The notes beneath the pieces were generated by a model. That model saw nothing but the letters and a program-made list of their open reading frames with translations. It was not told the DNA's origin and searched no databases. This document shows, piece after piece, positions 15,040-23,911 of a stretch of DNA of 64,000 bases. Source of the DNA: G965205725 sp965205725 (lineage in GTDB: Bacteria; Pseudomonadota; Gammaproteobacteria; Pseudomonadales; Halieaceae); assembly GCA_965205725.1 (NCBI GenBank), contig OZ242189.1, positions 2,666,001 through 2,730,000 of the forward strand. The letters are read 5' to 3'. Position numbers and translations under genes: made by a program. The stretch's first letter is position 1, and the number at the start of each line of letters is the position of its first letter.

Positions 15040-16122
15040 CTAGTGTCCTGTCCGATTAATTCGTTTAAGTACGCTATTCACTGATTTAATAATCTCATCA
15101 GCTGATTTTGTCCATCGAAATGGCTTCGGTTCTTCATTATGAAGATCGAGATATTCACGTATCGCTTTTTCAAGAGCAGGCACCGAACGGTGCGTCCCCC
15201 GTCGTAACTGATGCTCTGTGAGTGTCGCAAAAAAACGCTCCACCAGATTCATCCACGAGCTGTACGTTGGCGTGAAATGGCAATGAAATCTCGGGTGACG
15301 TAATAGCCAATTCTTTACCTTCGCAGTCTTATGGGTGCCGTAGTTATCCAGGATTAGATGGACATCCAGGTTGGCCGGTACCTGGCAATCAATGTGTCGC
15401 AAAAAACTAATAAATTCGATGCTTCTGTGGCGACGCTTGAGCTTACCAATCACTCTGCCTGTGGCAATATCCAAGGCCGCAAATAGCGTAGTGGTGCCGT
15501 ACCGCCGATAGTCGTGGGTATGGCTTTCTGGCGAGCCGTAATTCATAGGCAAAGAAGGTTGTGTGCGATCCAGCGCCTGTATTTGGCTTTTCTCGTCTAC
15601 ACATAAAACCAGGGCTTTATCGGGTGGATCGAGGTACAGCCCAACAATGTCCCTCACTTTTTCAATAAAGTGGGGGTCAGTAGATAGCTTGAAGCTGTGC
15701 GATAGATGGGGTTTGAGGCCGAATGCCCGCCAGATTCGGTGAACAAAATCGCGTGGCACCCCAAGATCTTTGGACAGACTGCGAACGCTCCAATGCGTCG
15801 CCTTCTTGGGTTTACTGTTTAGTGTCGCTTCCAGCACAGCCTGAACCTGTTCATCGTCGTGCTTTCGGGGTTGACCACTGCGCGGGGCATCCGATAAACC
15901 TGCGAGTCGATCTCGCGCAAATCGACCGCGCCACTTGGATATTGTTTGCTTGGACGTATGGTGTCGTTCGGCGATTTCTTCACCCGAATATCCCGCAGCA
16001 CAATCCAGTACGATACCTGCTCGAAAATGCAATCCAGCGGTTGTGTTGCGCCGGCGACGCCATCGTTTGAGCTCGGCTTCTTCCTCTTCATTCAGTACAA
16101 TCTCAGCACCTGGTCGCGCCAT
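15040..16122 (-). CDS. IS630-family transposase
   Basis: About 360 aa from ATG 16120-16122 (GAGG about 8 bases upstream). A longer frame opens 12 codons earlier. An N-terminal HTH (SGEEIAERHHTSKQTISKWRGR) is followed by a DDE_3 domain: CVDEKSQIQAL (first Asp), LILDNYGTHK (second Asp) and WMNLVERFF (Glu). The reading frame runs through the terminal repeat and uses the target duplication TA plus the next base as its stop codon (TAG), so the element does not encode its own stop. Confidence 0.93.
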   Translation of the reverse strand: MARPGAEIVLNEEEEAELKRWRRRRNTTAGLHFRAGIVLDCAAGYSGEEIAERHHTSKQTISKWRGRFARDRLAGLSDAPRSGQPRKHDDEQVQAVLEATLNSKPKKATHWSVRSLSKDLGVPRDFVHRIWRAFGLKPHLSHSFKLSTDPHFIEKVRDIVGLYLDPPDKALVLCVDEKSQIQALDRTQPSLPMNYGSPESHTHDYRRYGTTTLFAALDIATGRVIGKLKRRHRSIEFISFLRHIDCQVPANLDVHLILDNYGTHKTAKVKNWLLRHPRFHCHFTPTYSSWMNLVERFFATLTEHQLRRGTHRSVPALEKAIREYLDLHNEEPKPFRWTKSADEIIKSVNSVLKRINRTGH

Positions 16123-16200
16123 CGTATGATCCTCATTAGTGAGATAAACATACGACAATTTTTACTGAAAATAATTCAATTAATTAACCGGACAGGACAC
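15043..16200 (-). mobile_element. IS630-family insertion sequence
   Basis: 1158 bp with near-perfect terminal repeats GTGTCCTGTCCGATTAATT and GTGTCCTGTCCGGTTAATT. It is flanked by TA duplications (15041-15042 and 16201-16202), the usual IS630 target. The right end falls inside the stop codon of TonB receptor 2. Confidence 0.95.
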
Positions 16201-18623
16201 TAGAAGTCGTATGTAAAACGCAGGCCTGCGGTGCGGGGTCTCGCCACTGTGATCCGCGAGCGGTTAAATATGGCATTGCCTGACACTTCTGCTCTTTCGT
16301 CGGTCAGATTTTCCACGTAGAGCTCGGCGGTCCACTGGTCATCGGCAATGCCAGCGGTAGCACCCCACAGGTACCAACTGTCCAGCTCAATGTTATTGTC
16401 GGCTACGATGTCGGTGTTTACCTCATCCGAATAGCTCACATAAGACATGACGTGTGCCAGTTTCCCGGAGGCAAGGCCCCACTCATATCGAGCATTGAGG
16501 CTAACCTGGAATTCTGGTGCGAAAGCCAGTTCGTCGCCTTCGCGTACAAAGTTGGTGACGAAGCTGTCGGTGATTTCCGTATCGAGCCAGGAAAATCCGC
16601 CGCCCACTGTGAGTCCGGGAGCAGAGCCGGGGACCCAGGTCAATTCCCCCTCGGCGCCTTTGGCCTCGGCGTCCGCCGCATTATCCGAGAAGAACAGGTT
16701 GGTGATGCCGGGGTCGAAGATGCCGACCTGTAGATCAACAATATCGACGAAAAATATATCGCCGTTAAATCGCAGTGAGTTATCCAGCAGGTCGAGCTTC
16801 CAGCCCAATTCGTAATTGGTGACTTCATCTGTATCGAGGGCAAATGGAACCGTGTAATTGCCATCCTGCGAGACGGCGCCACCGGGACGGTTCAGGAAGC
16901 CGGGGCGATAGCCTTCAGACCAGGTCAGGTAATAGAGCTGGTTCTGGTTCGGCGCCCACGACAGGCTGATCTTGCCAATCACGCCATCTGTTTCAGCCTT
17001 GTCGTTGTCGCCACTGAATAACAGGTCGAGATTGTTGCCGGCATTGTTGTCCTGGCTGGCACCCAGGTTGCCAAATGAGCCGGAGGCGCTGCCTTTCAGG
17101 TCGACTTCGATGTCGTACCAACGGGCTCCGAATGTGGCGGTAAATTGATCGGATATAGCAAAGTTCAGTTCACCAAACAGGCCCAATTGTTTGTCGGTGC
17201 GCAGCACATCGTTGCGGAAAATGACCCCATCGTCCCATTGCCCGGCATCGAGAACAGTCGCTCCCCTGGCAGAGAAGTTCGGCCCGAAGCCGGTGCTTGC
17301 ACCGTCTGCGGCGACAATCCGGGTCGAGCCGGGATAGGTAAACCGGTTGTCTTCGCGCAATTCTATGTCGCTGTAGAAGGCTCCGGCGATGCCATGCAGA
17401 CGTTGGCTTTGGTCGGTGGAGACGCGGAATTCATGGGTCTGCACCTCGGCTTTCACAGAGCTCTGCACAAACAGATTGGGCGGCTGGCAGGTGCCACTGG
17501 GCGCGCCGTCTGGATAGGAGACCGCGTAGTCACAGATGTAGTAGGGGATGTACTGGCCTACGAACAGGTAGTCAGTGTAGTCAATTTGTGATTCTGACTC
17601 TCGCTCGGTGTAGGCACCCGTGTAGATAATATCCAGTTCTCCCACCCGACCGCTCAGAGTCCAGTTATAGTTTTCGAAATCGTCGCTGAGAGTGTCTCTC
17701 TCGTAGCGGCTGATTTCCAGGTCGTCGAGTTCCGGGTCCTGGTAAAAAACGCCGTCAGTGTCGATGCTCTGTTGGGCACCGCCTAACAGCAGGCTCCAAT
17801 CCTCATTGATGTCCCATAACCCGGACAGGCGAGCACCGGCATAGGTGGCCTCGTTAAAGTCGTCTTCGGCCCTGGTGGCGTTGTCTGCGTTCAGGAATTT
17901 CACGCCAGACAGGTCATCGCTACCCTGGAATCCGCCCACCTGGAAGCGTGCGCCCTCACGTGTCGTTACGCTGCCAGCCACATTGTCGATGTAGCCACCC
18001 TGATTATCCACATACACCACTGCGCGCGCAGCTACGCTGTCAGACACGGGGACATTGATCACCCCCTCAAGGGTGTAGCTGGGGTCACCTTCTTCGGTAT
18101 ACGCCGTGCCCATTTTCAACTTGCCCGCCAATCCGGAGGGGTCTGGCTTGTTGGTAATCAGACGCACTGTGCCTGCCTGAGAGCTGGCGCCGAACAGAGT
18201 ACCTTGCGGGCCTTTCAGTACTTCAATTCGGTTCAGGTCAGCGGCGTAAACGTCCAGGTTTCGGCCAGGTTGCGTGAGCGGTTGCTCGTCAAGGTAGAAG
18301 GCGACATTGGGAGTGAGACCGGCCACTCCGGAGGTAGTCAGGTTTGGCGTTGTAGAGGCCACGCCGCGGATGTAAATCGTGTTGGTGCCCGGTCCGCCAC
18401 CACCTGCGGTGACGCCTGCTAACTGCACGATATAGTCTGAGAAATCACTGATTCCCAGTTGTTCCAGGGAGTCTTCACTCAGTGCCGTGACGGCGACCGA
18501 AATGTCCTGGGTACTGGCAGCGTTCTTTGTCGCTGTAACGATCACCTCTTCCAGTTGAGCGTTTGCCTGGCTGATGGTGGATGCAGTCAGCACGGCTGCA
18601 TACAGAGCGTTTCTCTTGTACAT
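16200..18623 (-). CDS. TonB-dependent outer-membrane receptor 2
   Basis: 807 aa. The signal peptide ends near SQANAQ. TonB-box-like EEVIVTATKNAAS is followed by the plug motif RIEVLKGPQGTLFGASSQAGTV, and the barrel ends in TAGLRFTYDF with the terminal Phe that the BAM machinery needs. The protein is complete although the IS630 right end cuts its stop codon: TA comes from the target and G from either the IS or, before insertion, the native flank. The ligand is unknown. The TPR-sulfotransferase was probably cotranscribed. Confidence 0.92.
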   Translation of the reverse strand: MYKRNALYAAVLTASTISQANAQLEEVIVTATKNAASTQDISVAVTALSEDSLEQLGISDFSDYIVQLAGVTAGGGGPGTNTIYIRGVASTTPNLTTSGVAGLTPNVAFYLDEQPLTQPGRNLDVYAADLNRIEVLKGPQGTLFGASSQAGTVRLITNKPDPSGLAGKLKMGTAYTEEGDPSYTLEGVINVPVSDSVAARAVVYVDNQGGYIDNVAGSVTTREGARFQVGGFQGSDDLSGVKFLNADNATRAEDDFNEATYAGARLSGLWDINEDWSLLLGGAQQSIDTDGVFYQDPELDDLEISRYERDTLSDDFENYNWTLSGRVGELDIIYTGAYTERESESQIDYTDYLFVGQYIPYYICDYAVSYPDGAPSGTCQPPNLFVQSSVKAEVQTHEFRVSTDQSQRLHGIAGAFYSDIELREDNRFTYPGSTRIVAADGASTGFGPNFSARGATVLDAGQWDDGVIFRNDVLRTDKQLGLFGELNFAISDQFTATFGARWYDIEVDLKGSASGSFGNLGASQDNNAGNNLDLLFSGDNDKAETDGVIGKISLSWAPNQNQLYYLTWSEGYRPGFLNRPGGAVSQDGNYTVPFALDTDEVTNYELGWKLDLLDNSLRFNGDIFFVDIVDLQVGIFDPGITNLFFSDNAADAEAKGAEGELTWVPGSAPGLTVGGGFSWLDTEITDSFVTNFVREGDELAFAPEFQVSLNARYEWGLASGKLAHVMSYVSYSDEVNTDIVADNNIELDSWYLWGATAGIADDQWTAELYVENLTDERAEVSGNAIFNRSRITVARPRTAGLRFTYDF

Positions 18624-18921
18624 GGGCTTTCCTACTGTGAATTGACAGGCCGGGATTCGTTATTTTTCGAATAAAAATATTTTTAATACTAAATACTACG
18701 ATACTCGCTACATGCGTCAGACCTCAAGCTCCGCGACCAAAAAGAGTCAATTAGAAGCATATCCTGGGCAATTCTAGCCTGTATCCGAGACTTTTGTCGA
18801 ATATGTAGGGCCATTTATTGCTTAGAGGTCTATTTAACAGGCGCATCCCAAGCGGCTGCATGCGTATAATGTGTGGAGTACTAAATAAATTTCGACAGAC
18901 GACCCGCGGATTCTAAAGCAG
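18624..18921. promoter_or_regulatory. Divergent control region, TonB receptor 2 / BCCT transporter
   Basis: 298 bp with no gene. A TATAAT at 18865-18870 is a possible -10 for the transporter but lacks a good -35. The AT-rich part near the receptor has related words TAATACTAAATACTA (from 18683) and GAGTACTAAATAAA (from 18876), which may be shared regulator sites. Confidence 0.3.
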
Positions 18922-20487
18922 ATGGCAAAAAACTATCGTTCGGATCACACCATAGGTGAAGATAATATCCAGCTATGGGGTATGGATATTCACAACCCGG
19001 TGTTTTTTGTCAGTGCCAGCCTCATCATCGTATTTGTTATAGCAACGATTCAATACCCCTCGGAGGCGAACGAGGCCCTTGCGGCCGCTCGCGGTTGGTG
19101 TTTAGCGACCTTCGACGGATTCATGATGATGTCCGTGAACGCAGTCCTGCTGTTCTGCCTCGCCCTCACCCTGTTGCCAGTGTCCAAAGTGAAGCTGGGC
19201 GGGAAGGAAGCGGAGCCTGAATTCAGCCGCCTGAGCTGGTTCTCAATGCTGTTTGCAGCGGGTATGGGCATCGGGTTGATGTTCTGGGGAGTGGCAGAGC
19301 CCATGACTTACTTTATCGGGGCCAGCGGTACGCCGCTTGGCGTGTTGCCGACATCTCCGGCGGCGGCGGATATGGCCATGGCGGCAACTATTTACCACTG
19401 GGGTCTGCACGCCTGGGCTATTTATGCGGTCATTGGTTTGGCGCTGGCCTTTTTCAGCTTTAATTGCAAACTTCCCCTGACGTTGCGCTCTGCATTTTAT
19501 CCGCTGCTCGGTGAGCGCTGCTGGGGGTGGCCGGGACACGTTATTGATACGTTCGCTGTGTTGGCAACCATCTTTGGACTTGCGACTTCGCTGGGCCTGG
19601 GGGCTTCACAAGTCAACGCTGGCCTGACCATGTTGTTTGGCGTGGAGGAGGCCATTAATACCAAGTTTTCCATTATCATCTTCGTGACGTTTATCGCCAT
19701 CCTCTCGGTGGTGCGAGGCCTGGAAGGGGGCGTCAAGGTTCTGAGCAACTTCAATATGTTACTGGCCGTTGCCCTGCTGGTGTTTATTGCGCTGGTTGGC
19801 AGCAATATCAGCGTTGCCGGGGCAGTGCTGAAAACGGGGGCAAACTACCTTGGGAATATCGTGCCGCTGAGTAACTGGGCGGGAAGGGCCGATGAGCCAT
19901 GGATGCAGGACTGGACGGTATTCTACTGGGCCTGGTGGGTCAGTTGGTCACCGTTTGTCGGTATGTTCATCGCCAGGGTATCCACGGGCCGAACTGTTCG
20001 GGAGTTCATTGTTGCCGTGCTCCTGGTGCCGACCCTGGTGACTTTGATCTGGATGAGCGTATTTGGCATGAACGCTTTGCATCAGGCGCAAAACGGCATC
20101 GGTAGCCTTGCCAACGGCATGACCTCCATGAGTCTTGCCACATTCCAGATGCTTGAGAGCCTGCCCTTCAGTGAGTTGACGACGCTGGTCGGGGTGGTGT
20201 TAGTGCTGGTATTTTTTATTACCTCCTCCGATTCTGGCTCGCTGGTTATCGACAGCATAACGGCGGGCGGCAAGCACGATGCGCCTGTGCCCCAGCGCAT
20301 ATTCTGGGCCACCATGGAAGGGTTGCTGGCGGCTGCACTGCTGTACGGTGGGGGGCAGCAGGCGCTGGCGGCTTTACAGGCCGGGACAGTAGTCGCGGGC
20401 ATACCCTTTACGCTCATTCTGCTGCTGGTGTGTTTCAGCCTGTACAAGGGACTCAACGCTAATTTGCGGGAATCGAAGTTGCCCTGA
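18922..20487 (+). CDS. BCCT-family transporter (betaine/carnitine/choline type)
   Basis: 521 aa with about 12 membrane segments. The BCCT signature region is clear: WFSMLFAAGMGIGLMFWGVAEP (about 110-131), then GLATSLGLGASQVNAG and WAWWVSWSPFVGMFIARVS. It imports quaternary ammonium compounds or related zwitterions with sodium or protons. The exact substrate cannot be told from sequence. The C-terminal tail is short, so osmosensing like that of BetP is unlikely. Confidence 0.92.
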   Translation: MAKNYRSDHTIGEDNIQLWGMDIHNPVFFVSASLIIVFVIATIQYPSEANEALAAARGWCLATFDGFMMMSVNAVLLFCLALTLLPVSKVKLGGKEAEPEFSRLSWFSMLFAAGMGIGLMFWGVAEPMTYFIGASGTPLGVLPTSPAAADMAMAATIYHWGLHAWAIYAVIGLALAFFSFNCKLPLTLRSAFYPLLGERCWGWPGHVIDTFAVLATIFGLATSLGLGASQVNAGLTMLFGVEEAINTKFSIIIFVTFIAILSVVRGLEGGVKVLSNFNMLLAVALLVFIALVGSNISVAGAVLKTGANYLGNIVPLSNWAGRADEPWMQDWTVFYWAWWVSWSPFVGMFIARVSTGRTVREFIVAVLLVPTLVTLIWMSVFGMNALHQAQNGIGSLANGMTSMSLATFQMLESLPFSELTTLVGVVLVLVFFITSSDSGSLVIDSITAGGKHDAPVPQRIFWATMEGLLAAALLYGGGQQALAALQAGTVVAGIPFTLILLLVCFSLYKGLNANLRESKLP

Positions 20488-20551
20488 TCTGTACGGTGTG
20501 TAAACCGCTATACTGTGGCTATCGTCGAAGCAGGGTCAACAGGAGTTAATT

Positions 20552-21097
20552 GTGGATCGCCTGGAACAAGTATTGACATCCCTGCGCAGGGTTATTCGCG
20601 CCACAGACTTACACTCCAAGCACCTGGCTAAAACCTCGGGCCTGACGGCACCACAGATATTGTTGCTGCTGGCCATTCGCAAGCTGGAGGGCGCGGCCAT
20701 GGGGCAGCTAGCCAATGAGGTCAATCTGAGCCAGGCCACGGTTACCTCGATACTGGATCGGCTGGAAAATAAGGGGTACGTAGAGCGCGAGCGCTCCACA
20801 GTAGACAAGCGCAAGGTTCACGTTCATCTCACGGAGCGCGGTATCGAAATACTTCGGGATGCGCCTACGCCCTTGCAAGAGCAGTTCGCCCGACAGTTCA
20901 ATGACTTGCAGGAATGGGAGCAAACAATGATTATCGCCTCATTGCAGCGGGTGGCGTACATGATGGATGCAGAGCATATCGACGCCTCGCCGGTTCTCGA
21001 TGTCGGCACCCTGGACCGGCCGCTGGAATCACCGTCAAATATCGAAAGCATGAATCGACCCAGCGGCGCTGATAAATTAACGGGCCGGTCTGGATAA
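20552..21097 (+). CDS. MarR-family transcriptional regulator
   Basis: 181 aa from a GTG start with ribosome site CAGGAG. The winged HTH is LAPQ-less but typical: TAPQILLLLAIRKLEGAAMGQLANEV, then LSQATVTSILDRLENKGYVERE and DKRKVHVHLTERG in the wing. The C-terminal 40 residues are extra. Its last 131 codons are part of a 483-bp segment repeated at 48347. It follows the BCCT gene by 64 bp and may control it. Confidence 0.88.
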   Translation: MDRLEQVLTSLRRVIRATDLHSKHLAKTSGLTAPQILLLLAIRKLEGAAMGQLANEVNLSQATVTSILDRLENKGYVERERSTVDKRKVHVHLTERGIEILRDAPTPLQEQFARQFNDLQEWEQTMIIASLQRVAYMMDAEHIDASPVLDVGTLDRPLESPSNIESMNRPSGADKLTGRSG

Positions 21098-21185
21098 AAG
21101 CGGTGCATTGCGCTTGTCGATACTGCTGATTTATAAAAAATGGTGGGCCCTCCGTGACTTGAACACGGGACCTGCCGATTATGAG
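20703..21185 (+). repeat. 483-bp direct repeat, left copy (island boundary)
   Basis: Covers the 3' part of marR and the 3' half of a tRNA gene. It matches 48347-48829 base for base except for six substitutions, with no gaps. Homology stops at GATTATGAG, inside the tRNA anticodon loop. Confidence 0.97.
21141..21185 (-). pseudogene. 3' half of a tRNA gene (CAU anticodon), left island end
   Basis: Carries CCA, the 3' acceptor strand AGGGCCC, the T arm and half of the anticodon arm. It then stops at the anticodon-loop sequence TTATGAG (21179-21185). The 5' half is absent to the right, where island DNA begins. Confidence 0.93.
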
Positions 21186-21473
21186 ATTACATCGTCGAGT
21201 CCGGAACACCACGAATTACGCGGGTGTATCCCACCAATCCAATATCACTCTTACGAGTTTCGTTACCAGTCAAAGTCTGGTTCGTAACGGAATCCCGATT
21301 TCCAGTGGACAACTCGATCTCTCGACTTTCTAACCTGTATTTCTGGTCCAACTCTTACCAGTCTCTGGTGAAGCACTCTAACGGATCGATCTAGATAACA
21401 AATCCAAAATCTCCCGTTGTCCTTTGTCCGAATTGGATTGATGGTTCCCCTAAGTTAATCGGGATTCATCATC

Positions 21474-21623
21474 ATGCCACTACTCACAGAAGATCAACTC
21501 AACGATATTTTGATTCTGATTGTGGATGATTACGGGCCCCGATTGACAGGGGGTGAGGTATGCGAGATCACCGGTTTGATACTGGAGAATGTCTCCGGAT
21601 TCGAGACGGTTGATTCAAACTGA
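21474..21623 (+). CDS. Small hypothetical protein
   Basis: 49-aa ORF (MPLLTEDQLNDILILIVDDY at the start), acidic, with no domain I recognise. The ATG lacks a strong ribosome site, and the only support is its open frame in an otherwise empty 860-bp stretch (21186-22048). The rest of that stretch shows no gene, only operator A near its right end. Confidence 0.3.
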   Translation: MPLLTEDQLNDILILIVDDYGPRLTGGEVCEITGLILENVSGFETVDSN

Positions 21624-21928
21624 TCCTGCCCACCAACATTGAACAGAGTACTTATAGCGCTGAGTGGGACATGATCAATCTTGGATGGCACCTGGTTAAC
21701 GCTGAACAGTATCGAAATCTCAGGGTCAGTGCGTTTTCAGAATGGAGCAGCACGATAGCTTGATTTCCTGAGGCTAGATTTCTACTGCCTGGCAGAGTCA
21801 ATTTGTCAGAACCATGAAAAGGGATCATTTCTGGGCGATTGTCTGAGTGTCTGAATTGGCGTCTGGCACGGGTTACTCGACACGATTGCATACCTTCGGG
21901 GTAATCGTGTATCGGGTTAGCTCAATAA

Positions 21929-21948
21929 CATGCTGGACATATAGCAAG
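21929..21948. promoter_or_regulatory. Island operator, site A
   Basis: CATGCTGGACATATAGCAAG, about 100 bp upstream of the first CoA-ester lyase gene. The 24 bases around it (21927-21950) are identical to site F. TGGACA (21934-21939) could serve as a -35, with a weak -10 around 21955-21960. Confidence 0.65.
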
Positions 21949-22048
21949 TAAGGTGTTAATGTAAATGACGTATGAGTATGGGCTGCGAATCAACCGTTCG
22001 TATAGCAGTAGTGGCATGCCCCTGAGTAACTGACACAAGGTATTGAAC

Positions 22049-22963
22049 ATGAGCAATAGTAACAGACCAAAACGCGTTCGCCGCTGCCAACTTGCCGTGC
22101 CCGGAGTAAGCGAGAAAATGCTGACCAAGGCTGCCGGCTTGGACGTTGACCACGTGTTCTGCGACCTGGAAGACGCGGTTGCACCCTCTGCGAAAGAGGG
22201 TGCTCGACAGACCATCGTGAATGCTTTGAACGAACTGGACTGGGGCAAGACGGTCCGTTGTGTGCGAGTGAACGACGTAACCACCCAATGGTGCCACAAT
22301 GACATCATCAGCATCGTGGAAGGCGCCAGGGAAAATGTGGACACCATCATGCTCACCAAGCCTTTCACTGCCTCCGACGTCCTGTTTGCCGACAAGTTAC
22401 TCAGCCAACTGGAGAAGAAGTTGGGCTTGAAAAAAAGGATTGGCCTCGAATGCCTTATCGAAGAAGTGGAAGCGATGCAGAATGTGTGGGAAATCGCCCA
22501 TAGCTGTGAGCGCCTGGAGTGCCTGATTTTTGGCATGGGTGATTACTCAGCCAGCCAGGGCATGTCGGTAAAAGATATTGGCCAATCGGCCTATCCCGGC
22601 GATGTATGGCATTACCCGCGTTATCAGTTGACGATTGCGGCCCGAGCGGCCGGTATCGATGCCGTCGACGGTCCCTATGCTGATTTCAGCAGCCCCGAAG
22701 GGTACGAGGAAGAATGCCGTCGATCAGCGATCCTGGGTATGGTCGGTAAGTGGGCGATACACCCCTCCCAGATCACTCCGGCCCAGCAGGTGTTCTCGCC
22801 CGACCAGAACGAGGTTGATCTGGCCCGCGAATTGATCGCTGTCTATCGCGAGGCGGAGGCCCAGGGTATTGGGTCGGTAAATCACAAGGGCAAGATGGTA
22901 GACGCGGCTACGGCGCGGGTATTCCAGAATATCGTCGACCGGGCAGACCTGATCGGGATGTGA
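22049..22963 (+). CDS. HpcH/HpaI (CitE-like) CoA-ester lyase 1
   Basis: 304 aa from ATG 22049 (a TTG 6 bases earlier is also in frame). TIM-barrel aldolase-type lyase. CDLEDAVAP (about 36-44) carries the Mg-binding acids, LECLIEEVEA and CLIFGMGDYS are the following strands, and the region near GKWAIHPSQITPAQQVFSP is the typical C-terminal block. Relatives cleave malyl-CoA, beta-methylmalyl-CoA or citramalyl-CoA. The sequence is closest in feel to the malyl/methylmalyl-CoA lyases. It is the first gene of an operon with lyase 2 and three SDRs. Confidence 0.85.
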   Translation: MSNSNRPKRVRRCQLAVPGVSEKMLTKAAGLDVDHVFCDLEDAVAPSAKEGARQTIVNALNELDWGKTVRCVRVNDVTTQWCHNDIISIVEGARENVDTIMLTKPFTASDVLFADKLLSQLEKKLGLKKRIGLECLIEEVEAMQNVWEIAHSCERLECLIFGMGDYSASQGMSVKDIGQSAYPGDVWHYPRYQLTIAARAAGIDAVDGPYADFSSPEGYEEECRRSAILGMVGKWAIHPSQITPAQQVFSPDQNEVDLARELIAVYREAEAQGIGSVNHKGKMVDAATARVFQNIVDRADLIGM

Positions 22964-22965
22964 AC

Positions 22966-23856
22966 ATGAGCAAGGAAACTGTATTTCGACCGCGTCGCTC
23001 CTGCCTGTACATGCCCGGAGCTAATCGGCGGGCCTTGGAAAAAGCCAAGAGTCTGCCGGCGGATATGTTGATTCTGGATCTTGAAGATGCGGTGGCTCCT
23101 GAGGTAAAAGCCGAAGCCAGGGGGACGGTGTCGGACGTGGTAAAGGAGCGGGCATACGGTCACCGTGAAGTCATCATTCGAATCAATGGCCTTGACACAG
23201 CGTGGGGCCAGGCAGATTTGTCCGCTGTTGTTGCCGCCGCTCCTGACGGCATTCTGGTACCCAAGGTAACCAGTGGGGAGGAGATTCGCAGGATCGACCA
23301 TGCCCTCAGCGACTCGGGCGCCAGCGCGGATCTGGCGCTGTGGGTGATGATCGAAATGCCCCTTGCCATATTGAATATTGCAGGCATTGCCGCGGCTGCG
23401 CAGGACACCCGGTTGACCGGCTTTGTGATGGGAACCAATGACCTGGCCAAAGAATTCGATGCCGTTGCCACACCGGACCGGTCTGCCTTCCAGGTTCCGT
23501 TGTCGCTCAGCCTGGCCGCAGCGCGGGCTTACGGCCTGGTTGTGATAGATGGCGTATACAACGATATCAAGAACGAGGCAGGTTTTGAGGCGGAGTGTGA
23601 GCAGGGAAGGATACTTGGCTTTGACGGCAAAACGCTCATCCATCCGGCGCAACTAGAAATCGCAAACACTACGTTCTCGCCTGACCCGGAAGATGTAGAA
23701 CATGCCCACGCGGTCATTGCAGCGTTTAATCTCCCGGAAAATCATGGCCAGGGAGTTATCAAGGTGAATGGCAAGATGGTCGAGCTACTGCATCTTGAGC
23801 AGGCCCGTCGTCTGGTAACCATCAGTAGCGCGATTGAGCGCGCCTCCGCAGGCTGA
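22966..23856 (+). CDS. HpcH/HpaI (CitE-like) CoA-ester lyase 2
   Basis: 296 aa. ATG 22966 is 2 bp after the lyase 1 stop (GTG 22960 is an alternative). RRSCLYMPGANRRALEKAKS at the N-terminus and ILDLEDAVAPEVK are typical of citrate-lyase-beta/citramalyl-CoA lyase proteins. GFVMGTNDLAKEF and KTLIHPAQLEIANTTFSP follow. It has low similarity to lyase 1, so the two probably cleave different CoA esters or act as synthase and thioesterase partners, as in some malyl-CoA systems. Confidence 0.86.
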   Translation: MSKETVFRPRRSCLYMPGANRRALEKAKSLPADMLILDLEDAVAPEVKAEARGTVSDVVKERAYGHREVIIRINGLDTAWGQADLSAVVAAAPDGILVPKVTSGEEIRRIDHALSDSGASADLALWVMIEMPLAILNIAGIAAAAQDTRLTGFVMGTNDLAKEFDAVATPDRSAFQVPLSLSLAAARAYGLVVIDGVYNDIKNEAGFEAECEQGRILGFDGKTLIHPAQLEIANTTFSPDPEDVEHAHAVIAAFNLPENHGQGVIKVNGKMVELLHLEQARRLVTISSAIERASAG

Positions 23857-23911
23857 TTCCAGCACGGCATCTGAAAAAATTTCGAATGATTGGATTATTG
23901 TGGGGAAAGAC

